Shown here: positions 45,893-56,880 of the stretch, in pieces | Position numbering within the stretch: position 1 is the stretch's first letter | Layout of the letters: each line of letters starts with the position of its first letter | Assembly (NCBI GenBank): GCA_030490835.1 | Contig: CM059977.1 | Span: forward strand, 22,735,335 to 22,799,334 | Direction: 5' to 3' | Source of the DNA: Annona cherimola | Lineage: Eukaryota; Streptophyta; Magnoliopsida; Magnoliales; Annonaceae | Length of the DNA stretch: 64,000 nt | Program-made: the position numbers and the translations under genes | Notes under the pieces: generated by a model | Databases searched by the model: none | The model's input: only the letters and a program-made list of their open reading frames with translations | What the model was told of the DNA's origin: nothing

Positions 45893-46385
45893 GCTTGTTT
45901 GATAACCGTAGAAGTTATGGAAAACGTGGGATGGGGGTAGAAAGTGGTAAATGGAATATTTTGAGAATGACGTGATTAATATGAAATAATAAGATAAAAA
46001 TGGAATAAATAGGATAGTTATAATAGAAAAAAGAAATAATTAAAATGTAGAAGTAAAAGAGTAAAAATGTAGTTATTAATTGGATACATAATTTCGTTAA
46101 CAAACGTAACCCTGATATCGCAGATGAAAAGTTTTGTTTATAAAAGTTGTCAAATCAGTAGAAAATGATGTGATATTGTAGGGGTAATGATGAGGAATAA
46201 AGAGAATAAATTTAAAATAAATAGGTTAGTTATATTGGTAGTTGTGTAGAAATGATTGAAAAGTAGGGTTGTTGTATAGAAATATGTATAAAAAATAATT
46301 AAAAAAAGAGTAGTTATGAAGAGTGAAAAGTTTTAGATTGAAAAGTTTTAACTTGACAACTTTTTCAAATTGCCAAACACAACCT
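45893..46385. mobile_element. Two worn Tourist-like MITE copies
   Basis: The first (about 45893-46113) starts GCTTGTTTGATAACC and ends GTTAACAAACGTAACC. The second (about 46123-46385) lacks its left end but ends CAAATTGCCAAACACAACC, with the family body between. Confidence 0.5.
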
Positions 46386-46515
46386 TAGATCCAAGTCATA
46401 AAAATGTTGTTGTTTTTTAGACCTTATTTTTACTTGTTCGAGTTAAAGAGAGAGAGAGAGAGACTGAAAGTCTGAAATAATGCAATGCATAGGCCGGCCC
46501 GGGTTGATTACGAAT

Positions 46516-46545
46516 GGCGCTGGCGCTGGCGCTGGCGCTGGCGCT
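46516..46545 (+). repeat. (GGCGCT)5 microsatellite
   Basis: Five perfect GGCGCT units, preceded 70 bp upstream by a (GA)n run at about 46448-46462. Confidence 0.9.
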
Positions 46546-46854
46546 GTGCTGTGCTGATTTTGGCCAGGGAAGTCTTGCCAAGTTAATTAGTGAGGTGTCA
46601 ATACTTGCGCCCCTACATCTGGCTGGCATGAGTCAGTTAAAAACCGTGCAGAGTTGGAGATCAAAAGTTAAAAGTCATAAGTTAGACAAAGGCTTTTATT
46701 ACGCTTCATTTGGAGTTGTTTTTTGTAAGACTATGTAATTCATTCAAAATAAATAATATAATAAAAAATTATTTAGCTAGATATGACATCAATGAAAAAA
46801 AATTTACTACTGGAAATTTACAGAAGTTTTACTAAAAATGTAAAAAGCAATATT

Positions 46855-47131
46855 TAATGTGTGTTTGGCAATATTTAAAAGTTGTAAGTTAAAATTTTTT
46901 GCTATAAAAATTTTTATTCTTCGTTATTATTTTATTTTTAATTATTTTTTCACATTTTTCTATACAATTACTCTACTTTTCAATCATTTTACATAATTAA
47001 TCACATAATTACTCTATCTATTTTAACTTTATTTTCTTTACTCCTTTTCATTATTCGTATCACATCATATTATTTTACAACTTTTATTTTCTAAAACTTT
47101 TCATTTTATTTATTTCCAAACACACCCTTAA
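46855..47131 (-). mobile_element. Tourist-like MITE (reverse orientation)
   Basis: The element (46858-47128) starts TGTGTGTTTGG and ends CCAAACACACCCT with TAA on both sides. The body matches the reverse family strings ('cacatttttctatacaatta', 'atctattttaactttatttt'). Confidence 0.7.
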
Positions 47132-47379
47132 AAGTGAAAAAAGCTATCTTGTGAATAAGACATTCTTCTAAAAAATCTAATGAATATGTATGGGATGAGA
47201 TTTTTCATTTCTAATATGTCTTTTCAATTTTTAATATAATATTTTTATATTTTCAGTACAATTTTTCTTATTACTGATGCATGTCATTTACATTAGAATG
47301 TCATTTCATCCCATTTAAGCTTTCTTGAGTCATTTTAAATATGTTATTAGTCATGAAGATAAGTTTTATTCAAATTGAA
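47132..47379. other. AT-rich spacer
   Basis: Nothing is recognised. Confidence 0.4.
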
Positions 47380-47790
47380 AATGCCTTGTCTTAAAATGTA
47401 TGAAAATGAATATAATAAAAATATTTAATTTACTTATCAATTTCAAAAATTTTAAAATTTTAAACTCTTTCTTCAATACCGACATTATCCAAGGCGTTAT
47501 CGTACATAGATAAATAATTGTGTAAAATATTGTTAAATTTTTAATGCAGTTACAAATAGATCTACATATTATTCATAATTTAGTAGCTTACATATAAATC
47601 CACATAATGAGTGAATACGAGACACACACACGACTCCTGTGAAAATGATTTTGGATCTTGTGATAAAATAAATAATGCTAAAAACATGAAGAGTTAATTT
47701 TTCATTTTATCGTCAATATCAACCCAATGTGAAAAATGCACTAAGAACTTCAACGTAACTCCTCTTTTAGAAAACACTTCATTTAAATAG
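47380..47790. repeat. Family E repeat (diverged)
   Basis: It shares 'catagataaataattgtgta', 'tttaatgcagttacaaatag' type and GATCTTGTGATAAAATAAAT-like strings with other family E copies; ends are not clear. Confidence 0.35.
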
Positions 47791-49329
47791 AGCATTCTAT
47801 TTATGAAAAAACATAAGATGAAGTTGCATTGATAGGGAGGAGAAATATGGATGAGAAGAAATGGGTAGATGCTCCAGATTTTGCCAAAATGATGGAAGGA
47901 AGAGTGGAACTAATCACCAACTAACAGTTGGCCAGCATGAGTTACGGCCGATGTACACCCCAAGTTGCCACACACCATTTTGCTTTAGTTCAATTCTATT
48001 TCGGACAATTTGTCCAGCACATCACCCATAATTAATGAAGAAAAGCGGACACTGGTATAATTAATTTCAATAAGCTAGAATTGAACAACAAATAAATCAA
48101 TAGATAAAACGAGAAAAGAAGTAGTTGCTAATGTTTAAAACTATAGCGAATATGATATTGTCCACATACTCCACAGAAGAAAAAGTTGTGTACACAAATT
48201 AAATATCTAAACAACAAATTACTCATCATCCAATTAAGTACCCAACAACCAAGCTAAGGAAACATTAGTTTTAGCCCTTTTTTTAAAAACTACCAATTTA
48301 CAATATTGAAATGACTCAAAACTCCTGATACAAATCATAAAAACAGCCAAACGAGGCATGCTGTCGCATAAAATTTGGGACTGAATTGTAATTGGTTGTC
48401 AGATGAATTTACCAAAATAAGACAAAGGACTAGTACCGCAGCAGTATGTTGTCCAGTTAAAAAGAGCGATTTCAAATAAACCCATTTATTTAACCATGAT
48501 TGCAAATATACTCATACATTTCAGAAATTGCAAATGACTCATATAGTTTGAACATAATTGCAAATATACCCTAGTCGTAACAACACAATAATTGCACCGT
48601 TAGGGCATGCGTAAATTTGCAATTTTGAAAATTACCTATATAGTTTGCACGTCTTTGCAAATATATCACGCATTGACGTTATAGTAGTAATGTCATATAG
48701 CATGAGTTTATTTATAATTATAGTCAAACAATGTGAGAGTTATTCGTAATTTCTTATGTTAGTATATTTGCAGTTATGGTTAAACTAAGTGAGATATGTA
48801 TAAATTACCTCATTAAAAACTTAAGTAAAACAACAAAAAAATGAAATAAGAAAACTACTAAGATATCCACCGTTGTCGAAAACATAAATGAAATTAGGCC
48901 CTAAAGCTAATACACAATAATAAAAGCAAAAACATTTAAAATTAAAAGTATAGAAAGTGTTGTACATAAAACTAGATCAGTCAATAACTAAGTGATATAT
49001 CTCAATTTGGCCCAGGTTATTCCAACCCAGATTAAATCTAAATCATAAAAAGAATAAATTAGTCAAGTCAATGCACACGGAGTTTATGTCAAAAAAAAAT
49101 AATCAAATGGTGAGATGAGCCCCAAAACCATTGGAGTCACAAAGCTAAAAATTCCACTATAAATCTATAATAGTTTCTTTACAATTTTGGTGCGCGTTAG
49201 CTTAATTTAAACCGATCATCCACTTCTTGAGGGGTCATTGATGATACTTATACACAACGGAATGTAGTTACTAATCTCCTATCTATCCAGTAGATAATCT
49301 CTGTCTTTCCTCAAAGATTTTTTATTTGC
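47791..49329. other. AT-rich spacer
   Basis: No gene is seen. The part 48470-48830 has several copies of TTGCAAATATAC-type strings on both strands, perhaps the remains of a subterminal-repeat element. Confidence 0.4.
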
Positions 49330-50240
49330 TTATGTGTTTGTTCATGACTATTCATTGTGTGGTGATCTCTTCCCTATTCATAACAGTTACGTGCTTGATT
49401 TTATGTGCACCCATTAGATGTAAATTACAACACTTTAATAATTATTGCCAGACAAACAATTTTCAGTGTTGGTTAACATGCTACTTTACTTTGTTATTTG
49501 TTAGGAACAGTTCATGGACTGTCCTAATCCATTTTGCCGGTTTGTTTTGTTAGCTTAATAGTAGTCTTAGAAAAGGTTCGTTCCCTGCTTGGGTGTGTAT
49601 TATTTAAAAGTTTCATATGCTCTCTGAACTGGATTGATGCAAATCCGTTCGACAAAGCCTAACGTGGGTCTAACTTTCTCACAAATGCTGATCAATATCA
49701 AAAATAACGTTCGAAATCAGTTTTCGTCTCATTTTTTGGCTCACTTCGGTGTGTATTATACTATTATTTCCCATGCATAATTTGGCTCACTTTTTGCATC
49801 TCGTTCATTGTGTGGCGATCTTGTACGTGCTCAATAATAGTCACGTGCTTGACTTGTGTGCACCCATTAGGATGTGGATTACAATAGTTCAAGAGCTATT
49901 GCCAGATAAAAATTTTGAGCATTGGTTAGCATACTACGTTTGCCCGAGACAGTTTATGAACTGTCACAATCCACGTTCCACCCCTAAAATGTTGTAGCAA
50001 TGGTTGTAGGTTTTTCACGTTAGCTTCTCAATATTCTTAGTGTGAGAGGAGGTCAATCTCCTGTAGCAAAGGTTCGTTCCCTGCTTCGGTGTGCATTGTT
50101 TGAAAGTTTCATATGTTAAAACTGAACTTGTGCAAATCCGTACTATGGAGCCTAACGTGGGTCCAACCTTATCACTCATGTTGAACAATATCAAAAATAA
50201 TATTCAAAATCAATTTTCTTCTCATTTTTTGCTCACTTTG
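49330..50240 (+). repeat. Diverged tandem direct repeat, two ~450 bp units
   Basis: Unit 1 (about 49345-49745) and unit 2 (about 49800-50235) share, in the same order, TTCATTGTGTGG, ACGTGCTTGA, TGTGCACCCATTAG, ATTGCCAGA, AAAGGTTCGTTCCCTGCTT, GCCTAACGTGGGT and 'aatatcaaaaataa'. In both units an open frame contains the peptide LCAPIR with similar flanks. The origin is unknown; two worn solo LTRs or an old coding duplication are possible. Confidence 0.6.
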
Positions 50241-51529
50241 ATTATGAAATTAAAGTTCAATTCACGCATTTCATTTAAAATTATTTATTTTATCCAAGTG
50301 AATAATTATAAAAAATATGAAAATAGCTTATATCCTTTTACAAATTTAACACGAGTTCAGAATAATCCAATAGACAAGAATAAAAAGAAAATGAGATATA
50401 GTGACTGGGGTGCAATTCTTTCCCATGGAACTCAGGCATATCTCTACCCTAATTCTAACTTTATTTATAAACAGTAACTCTTATGCTAACCCTAGCTTTA
50501 ACGTTATTTATAAAACCTAAACTTTAACAATAATTTTTGAAAAATTGTGTTTGAATTAAGTTTCTAATTAGAATTTAGATTGATAAATTTTTATTTTATT
50601 TAAAAGTGATGAGTTTAGAATTTCAAATGAATATATAACAACAACAAAGCATGTAAGTAGACGTAATAATACATAGTCAAAACAGTTTTTAAAAAAATAA
50701 AATAATATAAAGAATATTTCTAAAAAATTTAACATTACGAACAATATAAAAGAAGAAAATTAATTGACGTAAAAGTAAATGATACAAAATAAAGATAAAT
50801 AAAAATAAAAATAAAATATTTTATTTATAACTAGTAACAATAAGCCAAACATGTATTGAAACATAAATATAAATAACATACATATAAAAAGAAATATTGT
50901 TGAGATATTGTGTATAAATAAAATTTTAATACTACTATAAATCGAATTCGGCGGGCAGAGTTCGAGCTCATCTCGGCCCAAGTTGCACTTCTATGCAGTA
51001 GTGTGATGAGCACAAGAAAAATATAAATTGAAATTCGGTTTTAAAAATGTAAAATGTTGCGTTGAAAAATAAAAAATTGTCTTGAGAATGATAAATTGTA
51101 TCTCATGCGCACCTCAGCCTAATCCCTTGAAATCATTAAGAGCAGGCTCTAGATGCAAGAACTTATATATTTATTTATCTATACATTTAAAATATTTTAG
51201 ACGAAATAGGCGTTGAGTTAATAAATCTACAGATAATGATTATGTAAACCCAGTTGCTATTTTGCAAAATCATCATTCATTTTATTTTTATTTTTAGGCA
51301 GTATATTTACTTCATATATCAAAATCTACTAATTTCAGATTTTTGTATTTTTTCCAAAAAAAATTAAAGTTTTACCACTTCTCTTGCGTGAAGTATGAGA
51401 TGAGTGGAACTTTTTAGTTTTTAAAATTTTATTAAAAAATAAAAAAAATGACAAGTTTTGATATACGAAGTACATATGTAGGCTTCATGTAATGTGAAAA
51501 AATAAAAATATAAAATATTTGAAGTTATT
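50241..51529. other. AT-rich spacer
   Basis: No gene is seen. A small GC patch near 50940-51000 is not recognised. Confidence 0.45.
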
Positions 51530-51780
51530 ATTTAGAAAGTAACAACTTAGTGAACATGATCATTATCTAAATTTTATAATAAACATATAAATCAAACGAA
51601 TTAATTAAGTTAGACTTTTTATTTTCGTTATTTTTTTATTAAGTGGGGATCTACGCAACAATCTCATTTAGATAAAATTTGGTGTCTGGGTTAAATAAAT
51701 AAATTTAAATGCAACGGATGAATTAAATTTATTTGGCCTCTTAGTAGTTGCGTAAAGGTGTTTTTCTTTTATGAATAATG
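51530..51780. repeat. Possible family E fragment
   Basis: It has 'ggatctacgcaacaatctca', 'tagataaaatttggtgtctg' and 'aaatgcaacggatgaattaa', which resemble the right part of family E, but are diverged. Confidence 0.3.
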
Positions 51781-52089
51781 ATAATTTATGATGCGAGGCT
51801 AACCCATGATGCATCATTTTTATTTTTAATATTTTTTAGATTTTTCATTGGGCCCAAATGTACTTAGTTACTATGCCAAAAATTAACATTTTTAAATGTT
51901 TTTTTCTTACTTGTTTTCAAATTTTCACATATCCTACACTCTCTGTACAGCAAAAGGGGTAAATTTTTAATTTTTGAAATATTTATAACATATATAGGAT
52001 TTCAGAGATGGTACATTTTAGTATTTAACAAGATACATTTATCCCCACGTCAAAATAGAAAGAAAACTCGCGAAAATGTTTTAGAAAAC

Positions 52090-52430
52090 CATGCACTGCA
52101 TGTCATCAATGCACCCAGTGCAAAACCCATTTTTTTTTTATATTTTTTTGAAATTTTTTTCACACAGTTGTTAAACTAGGTGTATTTAATATATGTAATA
52201 ATTTTTACCATTTTTGAAAAATTTTAAATTTTCAGAAACTAGTGGTATTTTAGTAATTTTACTAAAAATGCCACTGATTTTTAGAAATCTAAAAAAATCT
52301 AAATTTTTTTAAAAATAATAAAAATTGATACACATATTAAATACATCTAGTTTAACAGCTGTGCAAAAAAATTTCAAAAAACTAATAAAAAGAGTTTCGC
52401 ACTAAGGTGCATTGAATGTCCTCGTACATA
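52090..52430. mobile_element. Foldback MITE, family B
   Basis: The ends TCAATGCACCCAGTGC and GCACTAAGGTGCATTGA flank a good palindrome with CTAGTGGTATTTTAG / CTAAAAATGCCACTG at its centre and 'aaactaggtgtatttaatat' mirrored on the right. Confidence 0.65.
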
Positions 52431-52820
52431 ACTAGGTATCACATTGCTATCCAGTTGGCCATTTGGCATATGACCCGAAAAGTGCATATAACTAAGTTTA
52501 AAAAATATTATCAAATTTCATTATATGAAGCTGCGAGGGATTTACTCTAGTTGCAACACTAGTGGCAAGTTTGCCTGAGTGGCTATCGTTAACCTTGTTG
52601 AATCTATTTGATGAAAAAAGTATTGTTGTAATGAAAGAAATTTACTGTAATAAGGAAAGTTGCATTGAAAAAAAAAAATCGATTATTATTTTCTGAAATG
52701 GAAAAAGCGTTTTTGATAAATGTAAGATTTGATCCTGTACTCATCTTACATGGGATGTTAATTGTTTGGATGAAGGTGTGAGATATAATTGTACTTAGAA
52801 CGAATAAAGTTGTATTATGA
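52431..52820. other. AT-rich spacer
   Basis: Nothing is recognised. Confidence 0.4.
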
Positions 52821-53059
52821 GAGTGTATTTAGTAATCTATACAACTTTTCTCTTTTTACAATTACTATATTTGTTAATAAATTTTCACATTTTTCATACA
52901 ACTACTATATTTTTTAATTATTTTTACGTAACTACTATACAACTAATTTATCTATTTTAACTTTATTATTTTTATTCTTAATTATTACCTATATTATATC
53001 ATATTGTTTTCTTCTATTTCAAAAACTTTTATACCCTTCACTTATCAGACACACTCTTA
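52821..53059 (-). mobile_element. Tourist-like MITE (worn)
   Basis: It starts GAGTGTATTTAG and ends CAGACACACTC followed by TTA. The body matches reverse-orientation Tourist copies ('caactttattctcttttta' type, 'atctattttaactttattat'). Confidence 0.55.
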
Positions 53060-53429
53060 CTAAAAATATATGAGTATAGGAAAAAGTTGCATAGAAAACG
53101 AAAAAATATATCGTTATTTTTGTAAGCGTAAAAAAAAAGAAGAGTATGATTGAAACTTTGAAGCTTCCATCACACCGGCATCCCATCTCACCTGTTGACA
53201 TCAGTCTCGTAATTAATTGTACTGTAATTTCTAAACTCTAAAGAAAATAAAATAATAATTATGATAATTTCATGAACAAGACACGAATACTTGTTGTACC
53301 CACGACGGGAATTATAAAAACAACGCTGATAGACAATAGGGGTTGTTCAGTTTGTGGTTTTTTTTAATGTGTAATATTATATAATTTATGTATATACATA
53401 TATATGTGCATATAATTTATAATATACAT
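53060..53429. other. AT-rich spacer
   Basis: No gene; TA-rich strings near 53390-53415. Confidence 0.4.
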
Positions 53430-53768
53430 AAAAATTTGGGTTTTTGACCACTTATGTGTATAATTTGTGTATATATATATTTGCAACGAGATACTTCTAT
53501 AAAATCCTCTAATTTTTAATAGATGGATATGTAGGGTGTGTTTGGGAATGAATAAAACTTTTGATGAAAAGTTGTAGAGAGTAGAAGTTGTCAAATGATG
53601 TGATGTGATAGGGGTAATGATGAGGAGTAAATAGGATAAAATTGAAATAAATAGGTTAATTGTTTTGGTAGTTGTGTATAAATGATTGAAAAGTAGGGTA
53701 GTTGTATAGAAAAATGTGAAGAAATAATTAAAAAATAGAATAGCTGTGGAAAGTGACAAGTTTTAGAT

Positions 53769-55587
53769 TAATGGTCTGTTTGGTTCGCAAGGAAACTTTT
53801 TGACGTGTTTTGGCTGAAAAACACGTCACTCACTGCAGCCATTTCGACACAGTAATGAATGGTTATGTCCGAACCCATTAACGCAGTCAAAGGTCGTTGG
53901 AGAATTAACGTGAAGACTGGCGTGTAACAGCAGCATCACCGTCGCGGCGTGACTGTCTCGCGCGTGATCGTCCTCTTCCGCGTCGGCTTCTCCGCTGCAG
54001 CTTCAGACCGTTTTTTTTTTCTCTTCGACTGATGAAGGTCCAGCACCAGCTGTCCGCCCCTTCTATTCGCACAGCGGAGGAGGAAACTTCTGTCGTGGGG
54101 AAAGATGAGACGCACTTGCCCCTCTCTGTCTTCCGTTATTGACAAGGAGATGTCCTCGCTCATTTTGGATTTTACAAATACCCTCCACTCTTTTTTCTCG
54201 TTAGAACCAATAATAGGAAAACGTATCTCGTAGCGTTTTTACTTGGGTATTGGTTACAAAAAAGAAGAAATCTGTTTCATGAACTGAAGAGCAAGCAATC
54301 CTGCGTCAGTTCTGTGCTGTTGCCGAGATAAAGAGCTGTACAAGTGCGCACTTCTCTTGTCTTTGGGGTCGGCGCGAAGGAAAAGTAGTCGGGAATGTTT
54401 GTTGTTTTCCTCGGCTTTGTATTCGAGGTCGGCCGGTGCTAGAAGACGAAGAAAGGGAATTAGACAGACGAGGCCGGCATGGGTTCTTTCGGGGGAGAGG
54501 CGATTGCCGTTGGAAATGAGAGAAAACCACTGCTTTGAGTCTGGGCCTGAGATTTCTCGGGCAACCAACAGAGGATATCTTCTCTAACCGGCGGAATCTG
54601 GGTCCAATAGTATTTCTTGCCTCTCTCTCTCGTCCAACTCAAACTCAAGGGGAATAAAAAAAATCCAAGGATTTCTTAAAATCGCTTCTTCCCAACTACA
54701 TAAAATCTTCCCTTTGATTTTGCTTCCTTACATTCATCATAAGAAGTCAAGATTGGAATTGGGTATTGGGTTTTGTCTGAGATCAAATCAGGCAGGCGAG
54801 TTGGCGAATGGAAGAGCTCGAGAGGTGAATTGGGTCCTCTCCTGATCTCTTTTTGGTGGCAGAAACAGAGCGAGTTTTCTATTTCCATTTCCATTTCCAG
54901 CTGAGAGATTTTGGGTGGAGTCGAAAGATGGCGGCTGCAATTCACAACTTCAGCTACTGGCTCTCCGAGCACCCATCAATCGTCAAACTCAGATGGAACC
55001 ACAACCTGTCCTGGGGATCCACCTGGTCTTTTCTCTTCACCTCGCTCGCTGCTTACATCGCCTTTTCTCTAGTCCTCCACATCACCTTGTCCCTGTTTCG
55101 GCGGAGCAGACCGGTTCCTCTTGGCCTAATCCCAGCATGTCACAACCTAGCTATGGCTCTCGTCTCCATTGCGATCTTCACCAGCATCCTCGTCTCCTCG
55201 GCTGCTGAGATTCGCGACACTCGCTGGTTCTGGAGGAGGTCCAAGACACCATTTCAATGGTTCCTCTGCTTCCCCCTCGGCACCCGCCCCACCCGCCGCG
55301 TCTTCTTCTGGTCCTATGTCTTCTACCTATCCCGCTTCCTTCAGCTCTTCAGAACCATCTCCTCCATCCTCCGCCGCCGCCGCCTCACCTACTCCCACCT
55401 CTTCGCGACTTCTCTTCCCCATTCCTTCTCCCAAGAAACGGCCTCTGTTGCGAGAATACGGCCTCTGCTAACAGTACCCTCCTCATGGATGAAAGACGTT
55501 TCAATAGCTGTGAAAAGACTACTTCACCCTCCTCTGAAAAGTTTTCAACGGAAACAATACTTTACCTGCGAACCAAACAGACCCTAA
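53769..55587. mobile_element. 1.8 kb TAA-flanked element carrying an ELO gene fragment
   Basis: The ends are inverted copies of GGTCTGTTTGGTTCGCA (left from 53773, right ending 55583), and TAA lies on both sides (53769-53771 and 55585-55587). End sequence and TAA duplication fit the PIF/Harbinger superfamily. No transposase is encoded. The interior is GC-rich gene-like DNA: unrecognised frames at 53936-54568 on the minus strand, then the 5' half of an ELO gene. This is a candidate gene-capturing non-autonomous element. Confidence 0.7.
54928..55587 (+). pseudogene. ELO-like very-long-chain fatty acid elongase, 3' half missing
   Basis: The frame encodes 219 residues. About the first 155 match the start of plant ELO (HOS3-like) proteins: NFSYWLSEHPSIVKLRWN, a first helix within about residues 31-55, a second (LAMALVSIAIFTSILVSSAA) and WFLCFPLGTRP followed by FFWSYVFYLSRFLQLFRTI. 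ELO proteins are ER enzymes that condense malonyl-CoA with a fatty acyl-CoA and usually have 270-300 residues with a histidine box and further helices next. Here similarity stops after LTYSHLF. What follows is unrelated and ends in residues encoded by the element's terminal repeat (TCEPNRP), with the TAA flank as stop codon. The histidine box is absent, so activity is unlikely. A CT-rich leader and a TATA-like string (about 54696-54703) came along. It is likely a captured fragment; a chimeric expressed protein is possible. Confidence 0.72.
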
Positions 55588-55871
55588 GGGTGTGTTTGGG
55601 AATGAATAAAACTTTTGATGAAAAGTTTTAGATAGTAAAAGTTGTCAAATTATGTGATATGATAGGGGTAATAATGAGAAGTAAAGATGATAAAATTAAA
55701 ATGGATAGGTTAATTGTATGGGTAGTTGTGTGGAAATGATTGAAAAATAGGGTTGTTGTATGGGAAAATGTGAAAAAATGATTAAAAAATATAATAATTA
55801 TAGAGAGTTAAAAGTTTTAGATTGAAAAGTTTTAAGTTGACATGTTTTTCTGATTGCCAAACACACCCTAA
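55588..55871 (+). mobile_element. Tourist-like MITE, intact
   Basis: The element (55588-55868, 281 bp) starts GGGTGTGTTTGGGAATG and ends TTGCCAAACACACCC, with TAA before (55585-55587) and after (55869-55871). This is the best-preserved family copy in the window. Confidence 0.82.
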
Positions 55872-56150
55872 GAGTGCGTTTGTTTGGGGCAAAAAAATGT
55901 CAACCAAAACTTTTCACTCTCCAAAACTACTCTATTTTTTAATTATTTTTTCACATTTTTCTATACAAACTACCTTACTTTTCAATCATTTTTACACAAC
56001 TACTCATACAACTAACCTATCTATTTTAACTTTATTCTCTTTACTCCTCATCATTACTCCTATTATATCACATCATTTTCTATCAATTTGACAACTTCTC
56101 CTTCAAAAACTTTTTATTAAAAGTTTTACCCCTAACCAAACACACCCTAA
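55872..56150 (-). mobile_element. Tourist-like MITE, intact, reverse orientation
   Basis: The element (55872-56147, 276 bp) starts GAGTGCGTTTG and ends CCAAACACACCC, with TAA on each side (55869-55871, shared with the previous element, and 56148-56150). Confidence 0.8.
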
Positions 56151-56880
56151 AAAGTTTTAACTTGACAATTTTTGCTTATTACCAAACACGCCCGTAATTA
56201 AAATTTTACTTCATCCATTGTATTTAGTATTATTTATATTCTCAGAAGAACTCTTTCATTGGTCTATTATCATTGTACATGAGTCTCATTTACAAACATA
56301 TAAATCAAGATAAAAAATAATTTAGTACTAAACATTAAATTTTAAGTAGTATTTCCAGTATCTACACAGTCTAAAATATCATTAAAGTGTGGATAAATGA
56401 TTTTATAAAATATTATTATATCATATTCTAATTCTTACATGAATATATTTTAGTATTTTTTATAATTTACGCAAAAATAGATAAAAATTTTGGGTTTTTG
56501 ACCACTTATGTATGTAATTTGTGTATATACATATATTTGCAACAAGACACTTCTATAAAACCTCTTTTGTATAAAATCTTCTAATTTTTAATAGATGGAT
56601 ATTTAATGGAAAATTCATTCAATTTATTGTATCTAGCATCATTTATATTTTCACCATAAACTCTTTCATTAGTCTATTATCGTTATGCATGAGTCTCATT
56701 TACAAATATATCATATAAAATCAATATAAAAAATAATTTATTATTAAATAGTATATTATAAGTAGTATTTTCAGCATCTAAACTGTCTAAAATATCATTA
56801 TGGATAAATGATTTTAAAAAAATATTATTATATTCTAATTTTTACACGAATGTATTTTAGTATTTTTTATAATTTACGCA

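Larger units (their letters stand above)
53534..56193 (+). mobile_element. Tourist-like MITE split by three later insertions
   Basis: The left part (53534-53771) starts GGGTGTGTTTGGGAATG and stops within 'gttttagattaa'. The right part (56151-56193) continues with AAAGTTTTAACTTGACAA and ends CCAAACACGCCC. Together they form one ordinary ~280 bp copy like 55588-55868. GTA flanks both outer ends. Confidence 0.75.
53430..56880. repeat. Tandem duplication of family E, first unit interrupted by nested transposons
   Basis: Unit 1 begins 'ttgggtttttgaccacttat' (53437) and continues to GATGGATAT at 53523-53531. After a 2.66 kb insertion it resumes at 56194 and runs to about 56483. Unit 2 begins 'ttgggtttttgaccacttat' again (about 56490) and reads through GATGGATATTTAATGG without insertion to about 56880. 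Both units share 'tctttcattggtctattatc'-type, 'tgagtctcatttacaaa' and 'tggataaatgatttta' strings in order. Confidence 0.7.

Noticed and set aside
46514..46738. 74-codon frame starting with ALALALAL
   Set aside because: The start is the translated GGCGCT microsatellite; the rest has no coding character.
50091..50477. 128-codon + strand frame after the tandem repeat
   Set aside because: It begins in the diverged repeat and continues through AT-rich DNA with Asn/Lys/Ile bias typical of spurious frames.
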